A stretch of DNA of 64,000 nucleotides from VGSG01 sp040756375 (GCA_040756375.1 JBFLZC010000005.1:62001-126000), one strand, 5' to 3'; shown: positions 1 through 9,004, numbered from the stretch's first letter. The notes: generated by a model not told the origin, from the sequence alone. Numbers and translations are program-made.

Positions 1-647
1 CGCTGCTCGCTGTGGTGCTGGTGGACGTACGCGTGGAAGCCACAATGCTTGCCCAGGCCCTCCGAGACGCAACACAAAGCACCTTCAATGCTGTTACCAT
101 CGATGGCGACACCAGCACTAACGACACGGTGATTGCGTTGACCGGCGGTTCGCCCTTGGCTGAGGAGCTCGGATCGGGTCAGGATGCAGCTGAAGCGTTC
201 GCCGGCATGCTCCAGGCGGCCTGCGCTGATCTGGCGCGGCAAGTGGTCGCGGACGGTGAAGGCGCCACAAAGCTCGTAGAAATTCGGGTTCGAGGCGCGC
301 GTGACCAAAGAGACGCTTTCACGGTCGCGAGAACCATCGCTGAATCTCCCTTAGTCAAGACCGCATTCTACGGTCAGGACCCCAACTGGGGACGCATCAT
401 TGCAGCGGCCGGAAGATCCGGAGTCAGTTTCGATCCTCACCGGTTGGACCTTTTCATCGACAGCATCCCGGTGCTCAAGAACGGAGCCCCATGCACTGAT
501 GACTGGGAACCCCAGGCTGCTCAAGCGATGAAGAAACGCGAATTTTCGGTGCTCCTGGACCTAAAGGATGGCTCAGCCGAGGCATTCATGCTCACCACCG
601 ACCTTTCCGAGGAATACGTCCGCATCAACGCGGATTACCGCACGTGA
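1..647 (+). CDS. argJ: ArgJ, glutamate N-acetyltransferase, beta-chain part (5' truncated by window edge)
   Basis: This is the C-terminal part of ArgJ, which moves the acetyl group from N-acetylornithine to glutamate in the cyclic arginine pathway. The open frame runs in from the window edge (first whole codon at 3), so the alpha chain and the autocleavage Thr lie just outside. The first residues (LLAVVLVDVRVE) match the start of the beta chain just after the ATML cleavage motif. Family landmarks are TFNAVTIDGDTSTND, the FYGQDPNWGRI motif and the usual C-terminus ending YVRINADYRT. The GTG at 12 is therefore an internal Val codon and not a start. The gene ends normally at TGA 645-647. Confidence 0.93.
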   Translation, partial: LLAVVLVDVRVEATMLAQALRDATQSTFNAVTIDGDTSTNDTVIALTGGSPLAEELGSGQDAAEAFAGMLQAACADLARQVVADGEGATKLVEIRVRGARDQRDAFTVARTIAESPLVKTAFYGQDPNWGRIIAAAGRSGVSFDPHRLDLFIDSIPVLKNGAPCTDDWEPQAAQAMKKREFSVLLDLKDGSAEAFMLTTDLSEEYVRINADYRT

Positions 648-685
648 TGGGAATTCGTCATCCAATGAGCAAGGCCAGGAATCTG

Positions 686-745
686 TGTAGGGGCAGACCC
701 GCGGGTCTGCCCACTCTGTGGGCGCACACGCGGGTGCGCGCCGTA
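686..745. repeat. GTAGGGGC-family palindromic intergenic repeat
   Basis: A perfect 22-bp palindrome at 691-712 (arms GGGCAGACCCG) is followed by a second imperfect hairpin at 720-742 (GGGCGCAC/GTGCGCGCC). The same pair of hairpins recurs in inverted order at 34641-34703, and related units lie at 27734-27788. It follows argJ and could also end its transcript, but there is no T-run, so I call it a repeat. Confidence 0.6.
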
Positions 746-898
746 CCAGGGCTACGTTACTTCCTTGAACGCGAAATGGTATCAGCGGTGGGTCTTCGCA
801 ACGGCGCCAAGACCTTTCTACCGAGCCAAGGCGCGTTGAAGGACCGAGATCAGATCGGAACCGTCAGAAAGCGACGCGATAATGTAGAACGAGTCCTG

Positions 899-1384
899 CT
901 AGGTAGGCTTCCTCTCACAAACAGTGGTGCAGTATGGAACCTCTTCCGGGTCCTCGCCCGAACATGCGACGCACTCGCAGTCTTCGGGGTGATCTTCGGG
1001 GGGTTGGTACACTTCGCCTCGCTGTCGAGCTCGGTAGTCCTCAATGGCCCGGCGGAGCGCGTCCGAGCCCAGGTTGGAGCAATGGTGTTTCTTCTTGGGA
1101 AGCCCGCCCAGCGCATCGATCACAGACCTGGCGCTGATCTTCATTGCCTCGTCGAGCGTCATCCCTATGGCCATTTCACTCACGATGCTTGAAACAGCTA
1201 TCGCGGCGCCGCATCCGAACGTCTTAAACTTCACGTCTTCCAGCCGGCCGTCGTTGACCTTAATGTAGAAAGTCATGATGTCCCCGCACGCGGGGTTGCC
1301 GACTTCTCCGATCCCGTCCGCGTCTTCTATTTCACCCACATTGCGCGGGTTCTTGAAGTGCTCCATAACGATTTCGCTGTACAT
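899..1384 (-). CDS. nifU: NifU/IscU-like Fe-S cluster scaffold with extra C-terminal cysteine cluster
   Basis: The 161-residue protein has an IscU-type scaffold domain (about 1-125), on which Fe-S clusters are assembled before transfer to apo-proteins. The three cluster ligands are visible: C33 in NPACGD with the conserved Asp35, C58 in FGCGA and C102 in HHCSNLG. Unlike plain IscU (about 125-130 residues) it carries a roughly 35-residue tail with five more cysteines (CEC-x2-C at 136-141, then C152 and C156). The tail is not the NifU NFU domain and I do not recognise it. The gene follows the NifS-like gene on the same strand after about 100 bp, so the two probably form an operon. Confidence 0.9.
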   Translation of the reverse strand: MYSEIVMEHFKNPRNVGEIEDADGIGEVGNPACGDIMTFYIKVNDGRLEDVKFKTFGCGAAIAVSSIVSEMAIGMTLDEAMKISARSVIDALGGLPKKKHHCSNLGSDALRRAIEDYRARQRGEVYQPPEDHPEDCECVACSGEDPEEVPYCTTVCERKPT

Positions 1385-1485
1385 GGGTGTATCCTATCGA
1401 GGTCTTTTCCTGCGGATTCCGAAAGGTTGAATCCCCTGATGAATTTACCGAACCTACAAAACCGATCGCTACCCGAACGGTTTCC

Positions 1486-2670
1486 TTAGCCTGCTGCTTG
1501 AGTTTTGCCAGTCCTCTTGTACAGAGGCGACATGTCTCGCAATCTTTGCACGATCGGAGGCAGAATCCTCAGGAAATCATCTATATCCTCATCGGTGTTG
1601 TCCTGTCCCAGCGTAATGAGGAGCGACCCCTGAGCGGTGGCCGCGTCGATCCCCATGCAGAGCATCACGTGCGAGACTTTGAGCGATCGAGAGATGCATG
1701 CGGAACCACTGGCAATCTTCACACCTTCCATGTCCAGGAACAGGAGCATGGATTCGCCCTCAACGTACTTCACCGTCAGACTCACGTTATTCGGAAGTCG
1801 TTGCGCGGGATGGCCCACGATTTCAACCTCTTCCACTGCCTTGGGGACCTCCGCGATGAGCCGATCCCTGAGCCTCCTTGCGTGCGCCATGCGCGACGGC
1901 AGCTCCCGCAATGCAACCTCGGCCGCCATCCCCATTCCCACTATGCCTGGAACGTTCTCCGTGCCGGCTCTCAGTCCGTTCTCCTGGATGCCGCCATCAA
2001 GCAGAGGCGCTATACGCACACCTTTACGAATGTATAACGCACCAACCCCTTTGGGCCCGTAAAAGGAATCCGCTGCCATAGAGAGAAGATCCACATTGAG
2101 CGCTTGAACGTCCACGGGAATCACACCCGTGGTGGCTACGGCATCCGCATGGAAGGGAATCTCGTGTGCACGGGCGATTTTGCCGATTTCTTCGATCGGC
2201 TCGATAGTCCCGATCTCGTTGTTCCCGTGCATCACCGATATGAGGACCGTGCGCTGGGTAATGGCCTTTTCCACATCCGCAGGATCGACCATTCCGTAAC
2301 GATCCGTGGGTAGGCGTGTAACCTCTACGCCTTGGGTTTCCAGGGCCTTCACCGCATGCATGATGGAGAAGTGTTCCACTCCGGAAGTGATTACGTGGTT
2401 GCCGCGCGCTCGATTCGCCTGCACGATTCCTTTTAAGGCGAAATTATTCGATTCTGTTCCACACGAAGTGAAAACTATTTCGTTAGGGTTCGCGTTGATA
2501 AGGGCCGCGATCTTCTCCCTTGCCTCATTGAGCGCCTCTTCAGCCTGCTCGCCCAAGCTGTGAATGCTGGAAGGATTTCCGTACTTTTCAGACAGATAGA
2601 GCGTCATTGCGCTGACAACTTCCGGCAGGACCGGGGAGGCAGCCACATGGTCCAGATTGATTGTCCTCAT
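1486..2670 (-). CDS. NifS/IscS-like class V aminotransferase-fold protein lacking the PLP lysine
   Basis: By overall similarity this is a 394-residue cysteine desulfurase homologue, paired with the scaffold gene downstream. The fold motifs are present: NPSSIHSLG, TSCGTESNN, GVEH (H100), NNEIGT, the HADA Asp176 and the mobile-loop cysteine C325 in SGSACISRSL. Several key residues are replaced. The usual SAHKFYGP motif reads AADSFYGP, so the Schiff-base lysine is Ser202 and its neighbouring His is Asp201. The PLP-contacting Gln after HADA is Ala179. The substrate-binding Arg of GSIRFSLGR is Leu351 (GSLLITLGQ). I read these codons directly from the reverse strand. It is therefore unlikely to be a standard desulfurase. 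I believe similar degenerate homologues occur in other Desulfobacterota, but cannot check this here. An upstream in-frame TAA fixes the start at ATG 2670. Confidence 0.85.
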   Translation of the reverse strand: MRTINLDHVAASPVLPEVVSAMTLYLSEKYGNPSSIHSLGEQAEEALNEAREKIAALINANPNEIVFTSCGTESNNFALKGIVQANRARGNHVITSGVEHFSIMHAVKALETQGVEVTRLPTDRYGMVDPADVEKAITQRTVLISVMHGNNEIGTIEPIEEIGKIARAHEIPFHADAVATTGVIPVDVQALNVDLLSMAADSFYGPKGVGALYIRKGVRIAPLLDGGIQENGLRAGTENVPGIVGMGMAAEVALRELPSRMAHARRLRDRLIAEVPKAVEEVEIVGHPAQRLPNNVSLTVKYVEGESMLLFLDMEGVKIASGSACISRSLKVSHVMLCMGIDAATAQGSLLITLGQDNTDEDIDDFLRILPPIVQRLRDMSPLYKRTGKTQAAG

Positions 2671-2737
2671 GACGATTTACCCTCTCAATCAGCCTGTACA
2701 CGTGAATTCAACTCATATGCCCCATCAAATCCCTCCT

Positions 2738-2766
2738 TAGATAATAATCGTGACAGAAAAAGTCAA
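2738..2766 (-). promoter_or_regulatory. Sigma-70 promoter for the nifS-like/nifU operon
   Basis: On the minus strand TTGACT (2766-2761) is followed after exactly 17 bp by TATCTA (2743-2738). Transcription would start near 2731, about 60 nt before the start codon at 2670. I see no clear Rrf2/IscR site. Confidence 0.6.
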
Positions 2767-2780
2767 CAAAGTGGAGTTCG

Positions 2781-2808
2781 GTTTGAGGTTGTGACGGAGG
2801 CGCAGGTC
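2781..2808 (+). repeat. Dispersed short intergenic motif, copy 1 of 3
   Basis: GTTTGAGGTTGTGACGGAGG followed by CGCAGG recurs in diverged form at about 6278-6303 and 9268-9293, always in the same orientation and outside genes. Its nature is unknown. Confidence 0.35.
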
Positions 2809-2903
2809 CCATAGGTTAGGGATACTTGTAGCCCTATCCCGTCATAACACGGAAGTCTTGGCGCGAGTTGGTTGATCATCAAGGTCGATGCACCATCGGA
2901 GGG

Positions 2904-5894
2904 CTAATCAGAGATCTCAGAATATATAGAGGGGTCTGAATGATGGTGAAGCCCCCCTCCAACCGGCGAATAGATCCGCTCGTAATAATCCAGTTCTTTG
3001 GGACGCACATCACTAGCGGAGATGGGCGGAGTGGCTTCTGAATCCGACTCAGACCCGGCCGTCGGTTCTTTGGCCGGCCCTGGCTTTGTCGTCGGTTTAG
3101 TAGCCTGTGAGGGGGGGTGTTCGCGAACTTGTTCGGACTTAGGCGCCGGCTTGGCCCTCGCCGCCGCGGCAGCGTCGGGGGCTGTCGCCTCTGCCTTCAG
3201 GCGGACTCTCTTGTTTTCGAAAGTCCGCCCCTGCGCCGACTCCGGGATCGTGACCAGGATCGCCTCCTTCCGGTGGCCCTTTTTCTCAAACTCCAGACTG
3301 TGCGGCACCATCACCTGAATGTCCGCCGCGGCCAGCTTGCCGTCGCCTCCGGTTGCACCCAAGTAATGACCGTTCAGCTTGACCGTCACTTCACCAGGTT
3401 CCGTCTGGATCTGAAGCGTGGCAACCGCGGGTTGGAGCTGAACGCTCTTCTTTGCCCATAGGATCTCAGGCGAAAAAGTCACGGCTTCCAGGCTTGCTTC
3501 CTTCCAACCCTTCTTCTTAACCTTTACGTGAAGGGGTCTGTCGATGGGCAGATCCAACAGCTGGAAACTTCCATCTTTCTTGGTTTCTCCTACCCTTTTT
3601 TCTCCAACGTACACGTCCGCCGGCGCAGGCTCGACAACCAATTCGAGCGATGCACGGGCTGGAACGAGTTTGACCCGACTGGGTTTTATCTTGAGCTTGT
3701 CCGGTGTGAAGATGATCGGGTCTATGCTAGCTTCGAGCCATCCTTTCTTCTTCACTCTAATATCGAGCCTCTCGTCCAGTGGCAGATTCGCCAGCAGGAA
3801 TGACCCATCCTTCTTCGACGTACCTGCCTGCCTGCCTCCTATGTACACATCAGCCTCGGAGGGATCCGTTGACAACTCGAGTGTCCCGGTTGCACGTTTG
3901 AGCTCCACCTTTCTTCCAGCAACATGCGTGCGCTCGGGAGAGATCGTAATCGGGCCCAGACTTGCTTCTAACCATCCCCTTTTCTGCACTCTCACCGAGA
4001 TCGGCTTTCCGAGCGGCAGATTCTGGAGGAGTAACGAACCATTCTTTCCTGATCGTCCCGCGAGCCTGTCGTGCACGTAGACCTCGGCATCCGGCGGGTC
4101 CGTGATTAGCTCCAGTGTGCCAAACGCGGGAGTCATCTTCACCTGCCTCGCAGGCACGATCAGCTGTTCCGGAGAAATAGTGATGGGTTCCAGGCTCGCT
4201 TCCTGCCAACCCTCCTTTCTAATTTTTATGGAGAGCTTCTTCCCTAGAGGAAGCTGATCCAGGACGAGCGATCCGTGCTGGTCTGTCCGGCCGGCCTCTT
4301 TACCATCGACCAAGACAATCGCGCCAGCCGGATCCGTGACCAGCAAGACGGATCCTAGGGCTCGTTCCAACTTCACCCTCTTTCCGCTCACCAGTATTTT
4401 GTCCTGAGGGATCATGATCTGGCCCACACTGGCCTCCCGCCAGCCACTTTTCTTCACCGTCACCCGGAGAGGCTGTCCCAGCGGGAGGTTCTCAAGCCGG
4501 ATCGATCCCGTCTCGTCGCTAACCCCAGCCAAGCGATTCCCAACATACACCTCGGCTCCCGGCGGATCGGTCATCAGTTCGAGAATTCCGCCCGCTGGCT
4601 GGAGCTTTACGAATTGCCCGGTGATGTGAAGCGTCTCCCTAGAGAAGGTTATCGGGCCGATGCTTGCTTCTTTCCACCCCGTTTTCTTGACAGTGACGGG
4701 CAGCGGCCGTCCCAGAGGTAAATGCTTCACCACCAGCGACCCGTCTGCTTCTGTCTGTCCCGCCAGCTTCCCGCTTACATACACCTCTGCACCCGGCGGA
4801 TCCGTGAAAACCTCAAGCACGGTCGGCGGACGAGCAGCGAAACTTGCGGATATCGACAGAGGAAAGACCCCCTCGACCGTACCATGAAACTGTGGATGCT
4901 GAGCTCCACCAGTTGCCGCCCGGGTCTGATCGTACACGAAGTCGTACGCCTCCTTGACACTGACTACGCCATCGCCGTCCTTGTCAGCCGCGCCCTTTAG
5001 ACCCTCGATCAGAAAGTGTGTGAACACTCCGTTGTCCATACGGTTTCCCTCAAGGGAATACTCGTCGGGCCTACTCGATGTTATGATCACTCGGCCGGTG
5101 GACGAACTAAAGTCCCGGAGGAACAACCTCAGTGGTACGACGGCACTCCTCGTCTGCCAGTCGGTAAATCCGCCCGAATGGCACGCGTCAGCAATCATTA
5201 CTACCCGCGGACAATCAAGGTTACGCAGAAACCGTAGCCCTGTCATGTTGAGCGCCGTTACCTCGAGAAATTCCGGATCGGCATCATGGGTGAGAAAGAA
5301 GAACTCTCCCGGACGTTTAGGGTCAACTGCGCCATGACCGCTGAAGAACAGCACGATCGTGTCATCTTTGCCCGACTGACGAAGTTCGTAGAAGAGGTAC
5401 TTCTCGAGTGCCGCCTTGCTGGCATTCTCATTAGTTAGCAGGAGCACGCGAGTTTTTCGGAAGAGGTCTTTTTGGGTGTCTATGAATTTGGCAAAGTCGG
5501 TCGCATCCTTGGCCGCAAGTTTTAGCGCGGGTATCTTGGGATTCTTATACCTGGACGCCCCGACGATAACTGCATACAAATCCCCGGATGGGAGCGATGA
5601 CACCCCCGAAAGTGCTGATTGCACCGTCTGCCTCGAAACGGCAGTTGCGCGATCCGGATCAGCCGCCACGATCACACTAGGAGACAAATGGACAATCCAG
5701 GTAACGAGGACCAGAGCGACCACAACCGCTAGGGCCGTATTGTGCGTCCATGCGCTCCCGGGCTTTGAGGCCAGTGGGCACAGAGGCTTCTTCTCATGCC
5801 CTAGCCGATCTTCGGCTTGGCGTGGGACTCGGAGGTTCGAATATATGGCGAAGGGATTGATACCGTGCGTCTGGACGTTGCTCGCCTTGGCCAT
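2904..5894 (-). CDS. Membrane-anchored caspase-family (C14) peptidase with seven tandem PEGA-type repeats
   Basis: This is a 996-residue protein. A short cytoplasmic N-terminus leads to one membrane segment (about 53-72), then a caspase/metacaspase-like domain (about 103-345) with the catalytic dyad His187 in FFSGHG and Cys238 in IADACHSGG. Residues 304-315 (DKDGDGVVSVKE) form a textbook EF-hand calcium loop inside the peptidase domain. From 360 to about 900 come seven tandem PEGA-like beta repeats (TDPPGAEVYV, then LAG, then a KKxGWxEAS motif). They start at 360, 438, 516, 594, 672, 750 and 827, so the period is 78 residues. The tail is Ala/Pro/Lys-rich and ends in an unusual HHH-containing segment. 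A GAGGGGGTG ribosome site precedes ATG 5894. The repeats probably lie outside the membrane and may bind surface polymer. Substrate and role are unknown. Confidence 0.88.
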   Translation of the reverse strand: MAKASNVQTHGINPFAIYSNLRVPRQAEDRLGHEKKPLCPLASKPGSAWTHNTALAVVVALVLVTWIVHLSPSVIVAADPDRATAVSRQTVQSALSGVSSLPSGDLYAVIVGASRYKNPKIPALKLAAKDATDFAKFIDTQKDLFRKTRVLLLTNENASKAALEKYLFYELRQSGKDDTIVLFFSGHGAVDPKRPGEFFFLTHDADPEFLEVTALNMTGLRFLRNLDCPRVVMIADACHSGGFTDWQTRSAVVPLRLFLRDFSSSTGRVIITSSRPDEYSLEGNRMDNGVFTHFLIEGLKGAADKDGDGVVSVKEAYDFVYDQTRAATGGAQHPQFHGTVEGVFPLSISASFAARPPTVLEVFTDPPGAEVYVSGKLAGQTEADGSLVVKHLPLGRPLPVTVKKTGWKEASIGPITFSRETLHITGQFVKLQPAGGILELMTDPPGAEVYVGNRLAGVSDETGSIRLENLPLGQPLRVTVKKSGWREASVGQIMIPQDKILVSGKRVKLERALGSVLLVTDPAGAIVLVDGKEAGRTDQHGSLVLDQLPLGKKLSIKIRKEGWQEASLEPITISPEQLIVPARQVKMTPAFGTLELITDPPDAEVYVHDRLAGRSGKNGSLLLQNLPLGKPISVRVQKRGWLEASLGPITISPERTHVAGRKVELKRATGTLELSTDPSEADVYIGGRQAGTSKKDGSFLLANLPLDERLDIRVKKKGWLEASIDPIIFTPDKLKIKPSRVKLVPARASLELVVEPAPADVYVGEKRVGETKKDGSFQLLDLPIDRPLHVKVKKKGWKEASLEAVTFSPEILWAKKSVQLQPAVATLQIQTEPGEVTVKLNGHYLGATGGDGKLAAADIQVMVPHSLEFEKKGHRKEAILVTIPESAQGRTFENKRVRLKAEATAPDAAAAARAKPAPKSEQVREHPPSQATKPTTKPGPAKEPTAGSESDSEATPPISASDVRPKELDYYERIYSPVGGGLHHHSDPSIYSEISD

Positions 5895-6400
5895 TTGCCT
5901 ACACCCCCTCTACCCGGATTTCTGCCGCTAGGATACGTCTACGCCTCCGATGCGTAGTCACTCCATCGCAACGATTTCCCCAGAGGGAGGAACCACTAGA
6001 GCGCCAGGACGTCGGACGAGTCAGCTCCCAGTACGAGGAACCGGAAGTCTCCGGAGACAAGCATCGTCGTCAAATTTAGAATATTACGGGGAGATACGAG
6101 ACGTCAACAAGGAAGTTACGACATCGCGCGCGACCGGCAATAAAGTCACTAAATCCGAAGTGAGCGATCTGATGGGAATCAAGATCCTTGCAGGATCTTC
6201 GAAAGTCAGACTCGCCTTAGCGAACGAATTTGTCACTTGAGAATAAGCGCGACGCAACAAGCCACCACGAGCAGGTCTTTTAGAGTTGTGACAGAGGCAC
6301 AAGCCGTGGTAACAGATTCCTTTGTGACGGTCGCAGGCTTCTTGACTATTTATCATGCGGAGATCGCCTCTGCCTCAACGCTCTTCTTGGGAGTAAGGTT
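5895..6400. other. Intergenic region, 506 bp, no supported gene
   Basis: Divergent upstream regions of the caspase gene (minus) and the HD-domain gene (plus). Open frames here lack ribosome sites and resemble no protein family. A diverged copy of the dispersed motif (GAGTTGTGACAGAGGC) lies at about 6278-6303. Confidence 0.5.
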
Positions 6401-6976
6401 GTGAAATCCGAACAATGGGGAATCTCCCGCGAACAGGCACTGGAGCTCATGGAGCAGCACCTCGACACCGAGAGCATTCGCAAGCATTGCTTGGCATCGG
6501 AAGCGATCATGCGAGCGCTTGCCCCGCGATTCTCCCAAGACCCCGAACTATGGGGCCTGGTAGGACTACTCCACGATCTGGACTACAACGAAACCCGTGA
6601 TCGCATGGAACAGCACACGATCGTGACCGGAAAGATCCTCCGTGACCTCGGAGTGCAAGAGCAGGTGATTGAAGCAATCCAATCTCATAATGCCGAGAAT
6701 CTGGGAATCGCTAGGAGCAAGCCGATACACTTTGCGCTCACTGCCGCAGAGACCATCACAGGGCTGATCGTAGCCACTGCGCTGGTTTATCCCGACAAGA
6801 AGCTGGCAAGCGTCAAGGCCAAATCCGTTCGAAAGCGTATGAAAGAGAAAGAATTTGCTCGATCCGTAAACAGGGATCACATTCGTCTCTGCGAGCAACT
6901 AGGCATGCCGTTGGATGATTTCATTGAGGTGAGTTTGGATGCGATGAGGGGTATAAGCGACCGCCTCGGATTGTAG
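6401..6976 (+). CDS. HD-domain metal-dependent phosphohydrolase
   Basis: A 191-residue HDIG-type protein. Metal-ligand candidates are His29 (RKHCLASE), His58-Asp59 in LLHDLDYNE, and His71 and His96 (QSHNAEN). This HD subfamily is common in anaerobes and is annotated only as HDIG-domain protein; the substrate is unknown, probably a nucleotide or phosphoester. The start is a GTG at 6401 preceded by GGGAGTAAG. It stands alone with no operon partner. Confidence 0.8.
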   Translation: MKSEQWGISREQALELMEQHLDTESIRKHCLASEAIMRALAPRFSQDPELWGLVGLLHDLDYNETRDRMEQHTIVTGKILRDLGVQEQVIEAIQSHNAENLGIARSKPIHFALTAAETITGLIVATALVYPDKKLASVKAKSVRKRMKEKEFARSVNRDHIRLCEQLGMPLDDFIEVSLDAMRGISDRLGL

Positions 6977-7119
6977 ATGTTGCCTCGGGAATCGAAGTCA
7001 GGGCCCGTGTCCGGCGCGCCGTTTTCTGCCTTATTGGCCGTATATAGGGGCTGCCAAAAATAATGGCCGTTTGGCCACGAGATGGAAATACTAAGAAATG
7101 TGGCTGGCCAACCTGTGTC

Positions 7120-7248
7120 CGTCATTCCCGCGTAAAGCCTGCCCCTGGCCTGAACAGGGGCGGGAATCCAGAAGCTCGATGGACGCATAGTACAAAAACC
7201 GTGTACCAGGCCTCCAAGACTGGATTCCTGCCTCCGCAGAAATGACGG
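7120..7248. repeat. CGTCATTCCCGC-type inverted-repeat element
   Basis: The left end GTCATTCCCGCG and the right end ATGACGGGA are inverted, with internal pairs ATTCC/GGAAT and CCCCTG/CAGGGG. This is the familiar non-coding CGTCATTCCCGC palindrome. Related units occur at 30930-30958 and 40356-40382. The rest of the 6977-7412 gap shows no gene. Confidence 0.7.
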
Positions 7249-7412
7249 GATACGCGGCGCAAAAAAGACAGAAGTTTCCGTAATGACTGTATGGGCAGCT
7301 TGCAGGAAAGCCCGGTCTGACAACCATCCAAATGAGAGACCCTATCCCGAGGTCAAGTCTGCGAGCAGACTTGACCCGGCCGTAGCTCCCCATCTGTCAA
7401 CTTTGCGAGCCT

Positions 7413-7631
7413 TTAGCTGTCGAGTTCGACTGCGTCGGCCTCTATTCTGTAGCGATGTTTGCGAGAGGGATGGCCGTCCGCGTCTCGCCAGGCGAGTTTC
7501 ACGTAACCTGCTTCAAAGCCAACGATGACGTACTTGCCTTCAGGCAAGGTGCAACGAGAGAATCGGTCCTTACCGAAGAGGCTGTATTCAGCTTTGAGCC
7601 CGTTGAGGTGGATGATGTCGCCTACTTCCAT
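7413..7631 (-). CDS. Small conserved-looking hypothetical protein
   Basis: A 72-residue acidic protein beginning MEVGDIIHLNG. An excellent ribosome site, AAAAAGGAGG, lies 4 nt before ATG 7631, which is the main reason to call it real. The sequence alternates hydrophobic and charged residues and looks like a small beta-barrel. There are no catalytic motifs, cysteines or membrane segments. It has no close neighbour on its strand upstream and I do not recognise the family. Confidence 0.6.
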   Translation of the reverse strand: MEVGDIIHLNGLKAEYSLFGKDRFSRCTLPEGKYVIVGFEAGYVKLAWRDADGHPSRKHRYRIEADAVELDS

Positions 7632-7894
7632 GCTTCCTCCTTTTTCCTGAAACAGGCACTGAATTAAAGTCTTCGGGTGACGAAGATTATGCGCGAAAAG
7701 CGCGTACCGGAAACGGCAAGCGCGGGGTCATGGCGAACCGGGCGTAGGGCCCATGAGCCCCGAGCACAAAACCCTTGACATGGCAGATGCTGATAAGACA
7801 AATTGAAAAATTTGTCCAGCAATTAATTGCATCCTCGCCCGTTCTTTAACGAAGAAACGCGATCAACCGCGCGCTGGAAGTGCGAATCTATTTT

Positions 7895-9004
7895 TTACAA
7901 GGGGTACCCGTAACGCTCGAAAGTGGGGCGCCACCGATGGGCCACCTTTTGGCGAGCAGTCTCCTCTAGCGAAAACTCATTCTTCCGGTAATCACTGATC
8001 GAGGAAAGGTAGCCTGAAACCCGGCGCTGGAATGAAACAAATCCGCTCAAACCCAAGCTCTCATACGCACTCTCCAGGGTCTCCAGTGGCGCTTTCTCCA
8101 AATCCTCGAACTTCATTTCGTACAATGCGCCGTTGGGGATGAACGGCCTATCCCTCTCAAAGAGCGAAAAGAGCTCCGTATACCAGGAAAGGATAATTTC
8201 ATCGACGAGCTCCGGATCCGGGACTTGAAGGTGACAGCGCCTGAAAGTGTCCCGCCAGAGCTTGTGCGTAGAGAGATAGACCGTGTACGGATCTCTTACG
8301 ATGTGGATGAATTGGGCATCGGGGAAGACTTCCAACAAGGTGCGTACGCGGCCCAGATGGGGCGGTGATTTGAGCGCGGCCCTGCCCCCTTCGGAAAGGG
8401 CCAATTTCTTGACGAAGTGCACCAGGGAGTCTTTCCAGCTCTGTAGCGCTTCAGGAGGGATGAGATCGGGGTTCAGTTCCGAGTATCCGGGATCCCCGGA
8501 GCGCGGGAACAAGACCCGCATGTACGGAGAGACGCCACAGGCAGCAGCCAACGCAAATTCTTCTTCGTGAGGGGTGTCCGACGAAAAGGCCACATTGTCC
8601 ATCGGACGCTTCTGGGGAGCGAGGAAGTTGAACAGCACCCCTCCGGCCTGGCTGAAGATGAAATGATGCGGGAAAAGCGCCTGATATGCGGTCGGGCAAG
8701 CCAAGTTTTCGTCGCAGCTCAGCAGGTTGTGCAGATGGGTCGTCCCACTCCGCCAGTGGCCGATCACGAAGAGCGGAGGCTGATCAACCGCAGCCGATTC
8801 GATGTCCCGGCCGTTGAAAAGAATCTCACAGCCGCCATAAATCGAATTGAATACGGCCAGTACGATCAGGTGGGCAAGCCTCCCGAGACACGCGGTATCG
8901 ACCTCGAAGTGATTTCTGGCCAGCACCTGAATAAGTCGGCCCAGGGTCATTCCCTGAATAATGAGTGGAGGGAGAACCCTTCCGTTTCCTTGCCGTAATT
9001 CCAA
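7895..9004 (-). CDS. Sulfotransferase family protein (PAPS-dependent type)
   Basis: A 369-residue P-loop sulfotransferase. The 5'-phosphosulfate-binding loop is FVIGHWRSGTTHLHNLL, and the 3'-phosphate-binding region is FIHIVRDPYTVYLSTHKLW. The family moves sulfate from PAPS to hydroxyls of lipids, sugars or small molecules; the acceptor is not predictable. The start is a TTG at 9004 with GGAGG just upstream; no better start is visible. It is divergent from the arylsulfatase gene at 9635, so enzymes that add and remove sulfate esters lie side by side. Confidence 0.8.
   Translation of the reverse strand: MELRQGNGRVLPPLIIQGMTLGRLIQVLARNHFEVDTACLGRLAHLIVLAVFNSIYGGCEILFNGRDIESAAVDQPPLFVIGHWRSGTTHLHNLLSCDENLACPTAYQALFPHHFIFSQAGGVLFNFLAPQKRPMDNVAFSSDTPHEEEFALAAACGVSPYMRVLFPRSGDPGYSELNPDLIPPEALQSWKDSLVHFVKKLALSEGGRAALKSPPHLGRVRTLLEVFPDAQFIHIVRDPYTVYLSTHKLWRDTFRRCHLQVPDPELVDEIILSWYTELFSLFERDRPFIPNGALYEMKFEDLEKAPLETLESAYESLGLSGFVSFQRRVSGYLSSISDYRKNEFSLEETARQKVAHRWRPTFERYGYPL

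Noticed and set aside
644..1192. 182-codon plus-strand frame overlapping the nifU gene
   Set aside because: It is antisense to a certain gene, runs through a palindromic repeat and resembles no protein.
2708..2725. Mini-ORF (ATG GGG CAT ATG AGT TGA, minus strand) after AAGGAGG upstream of the nifS-like gene, possible leader peptide
   Set aside because: The predicted promoter starts transcription inside its ribosome site, so it would not be translated; probably chance.
5950..6240. 96-codon plus-strand frame upstream of the HD-domain gene
   Set aside because: No ribosome site, no similarity, composition like translated non-coding DNA.
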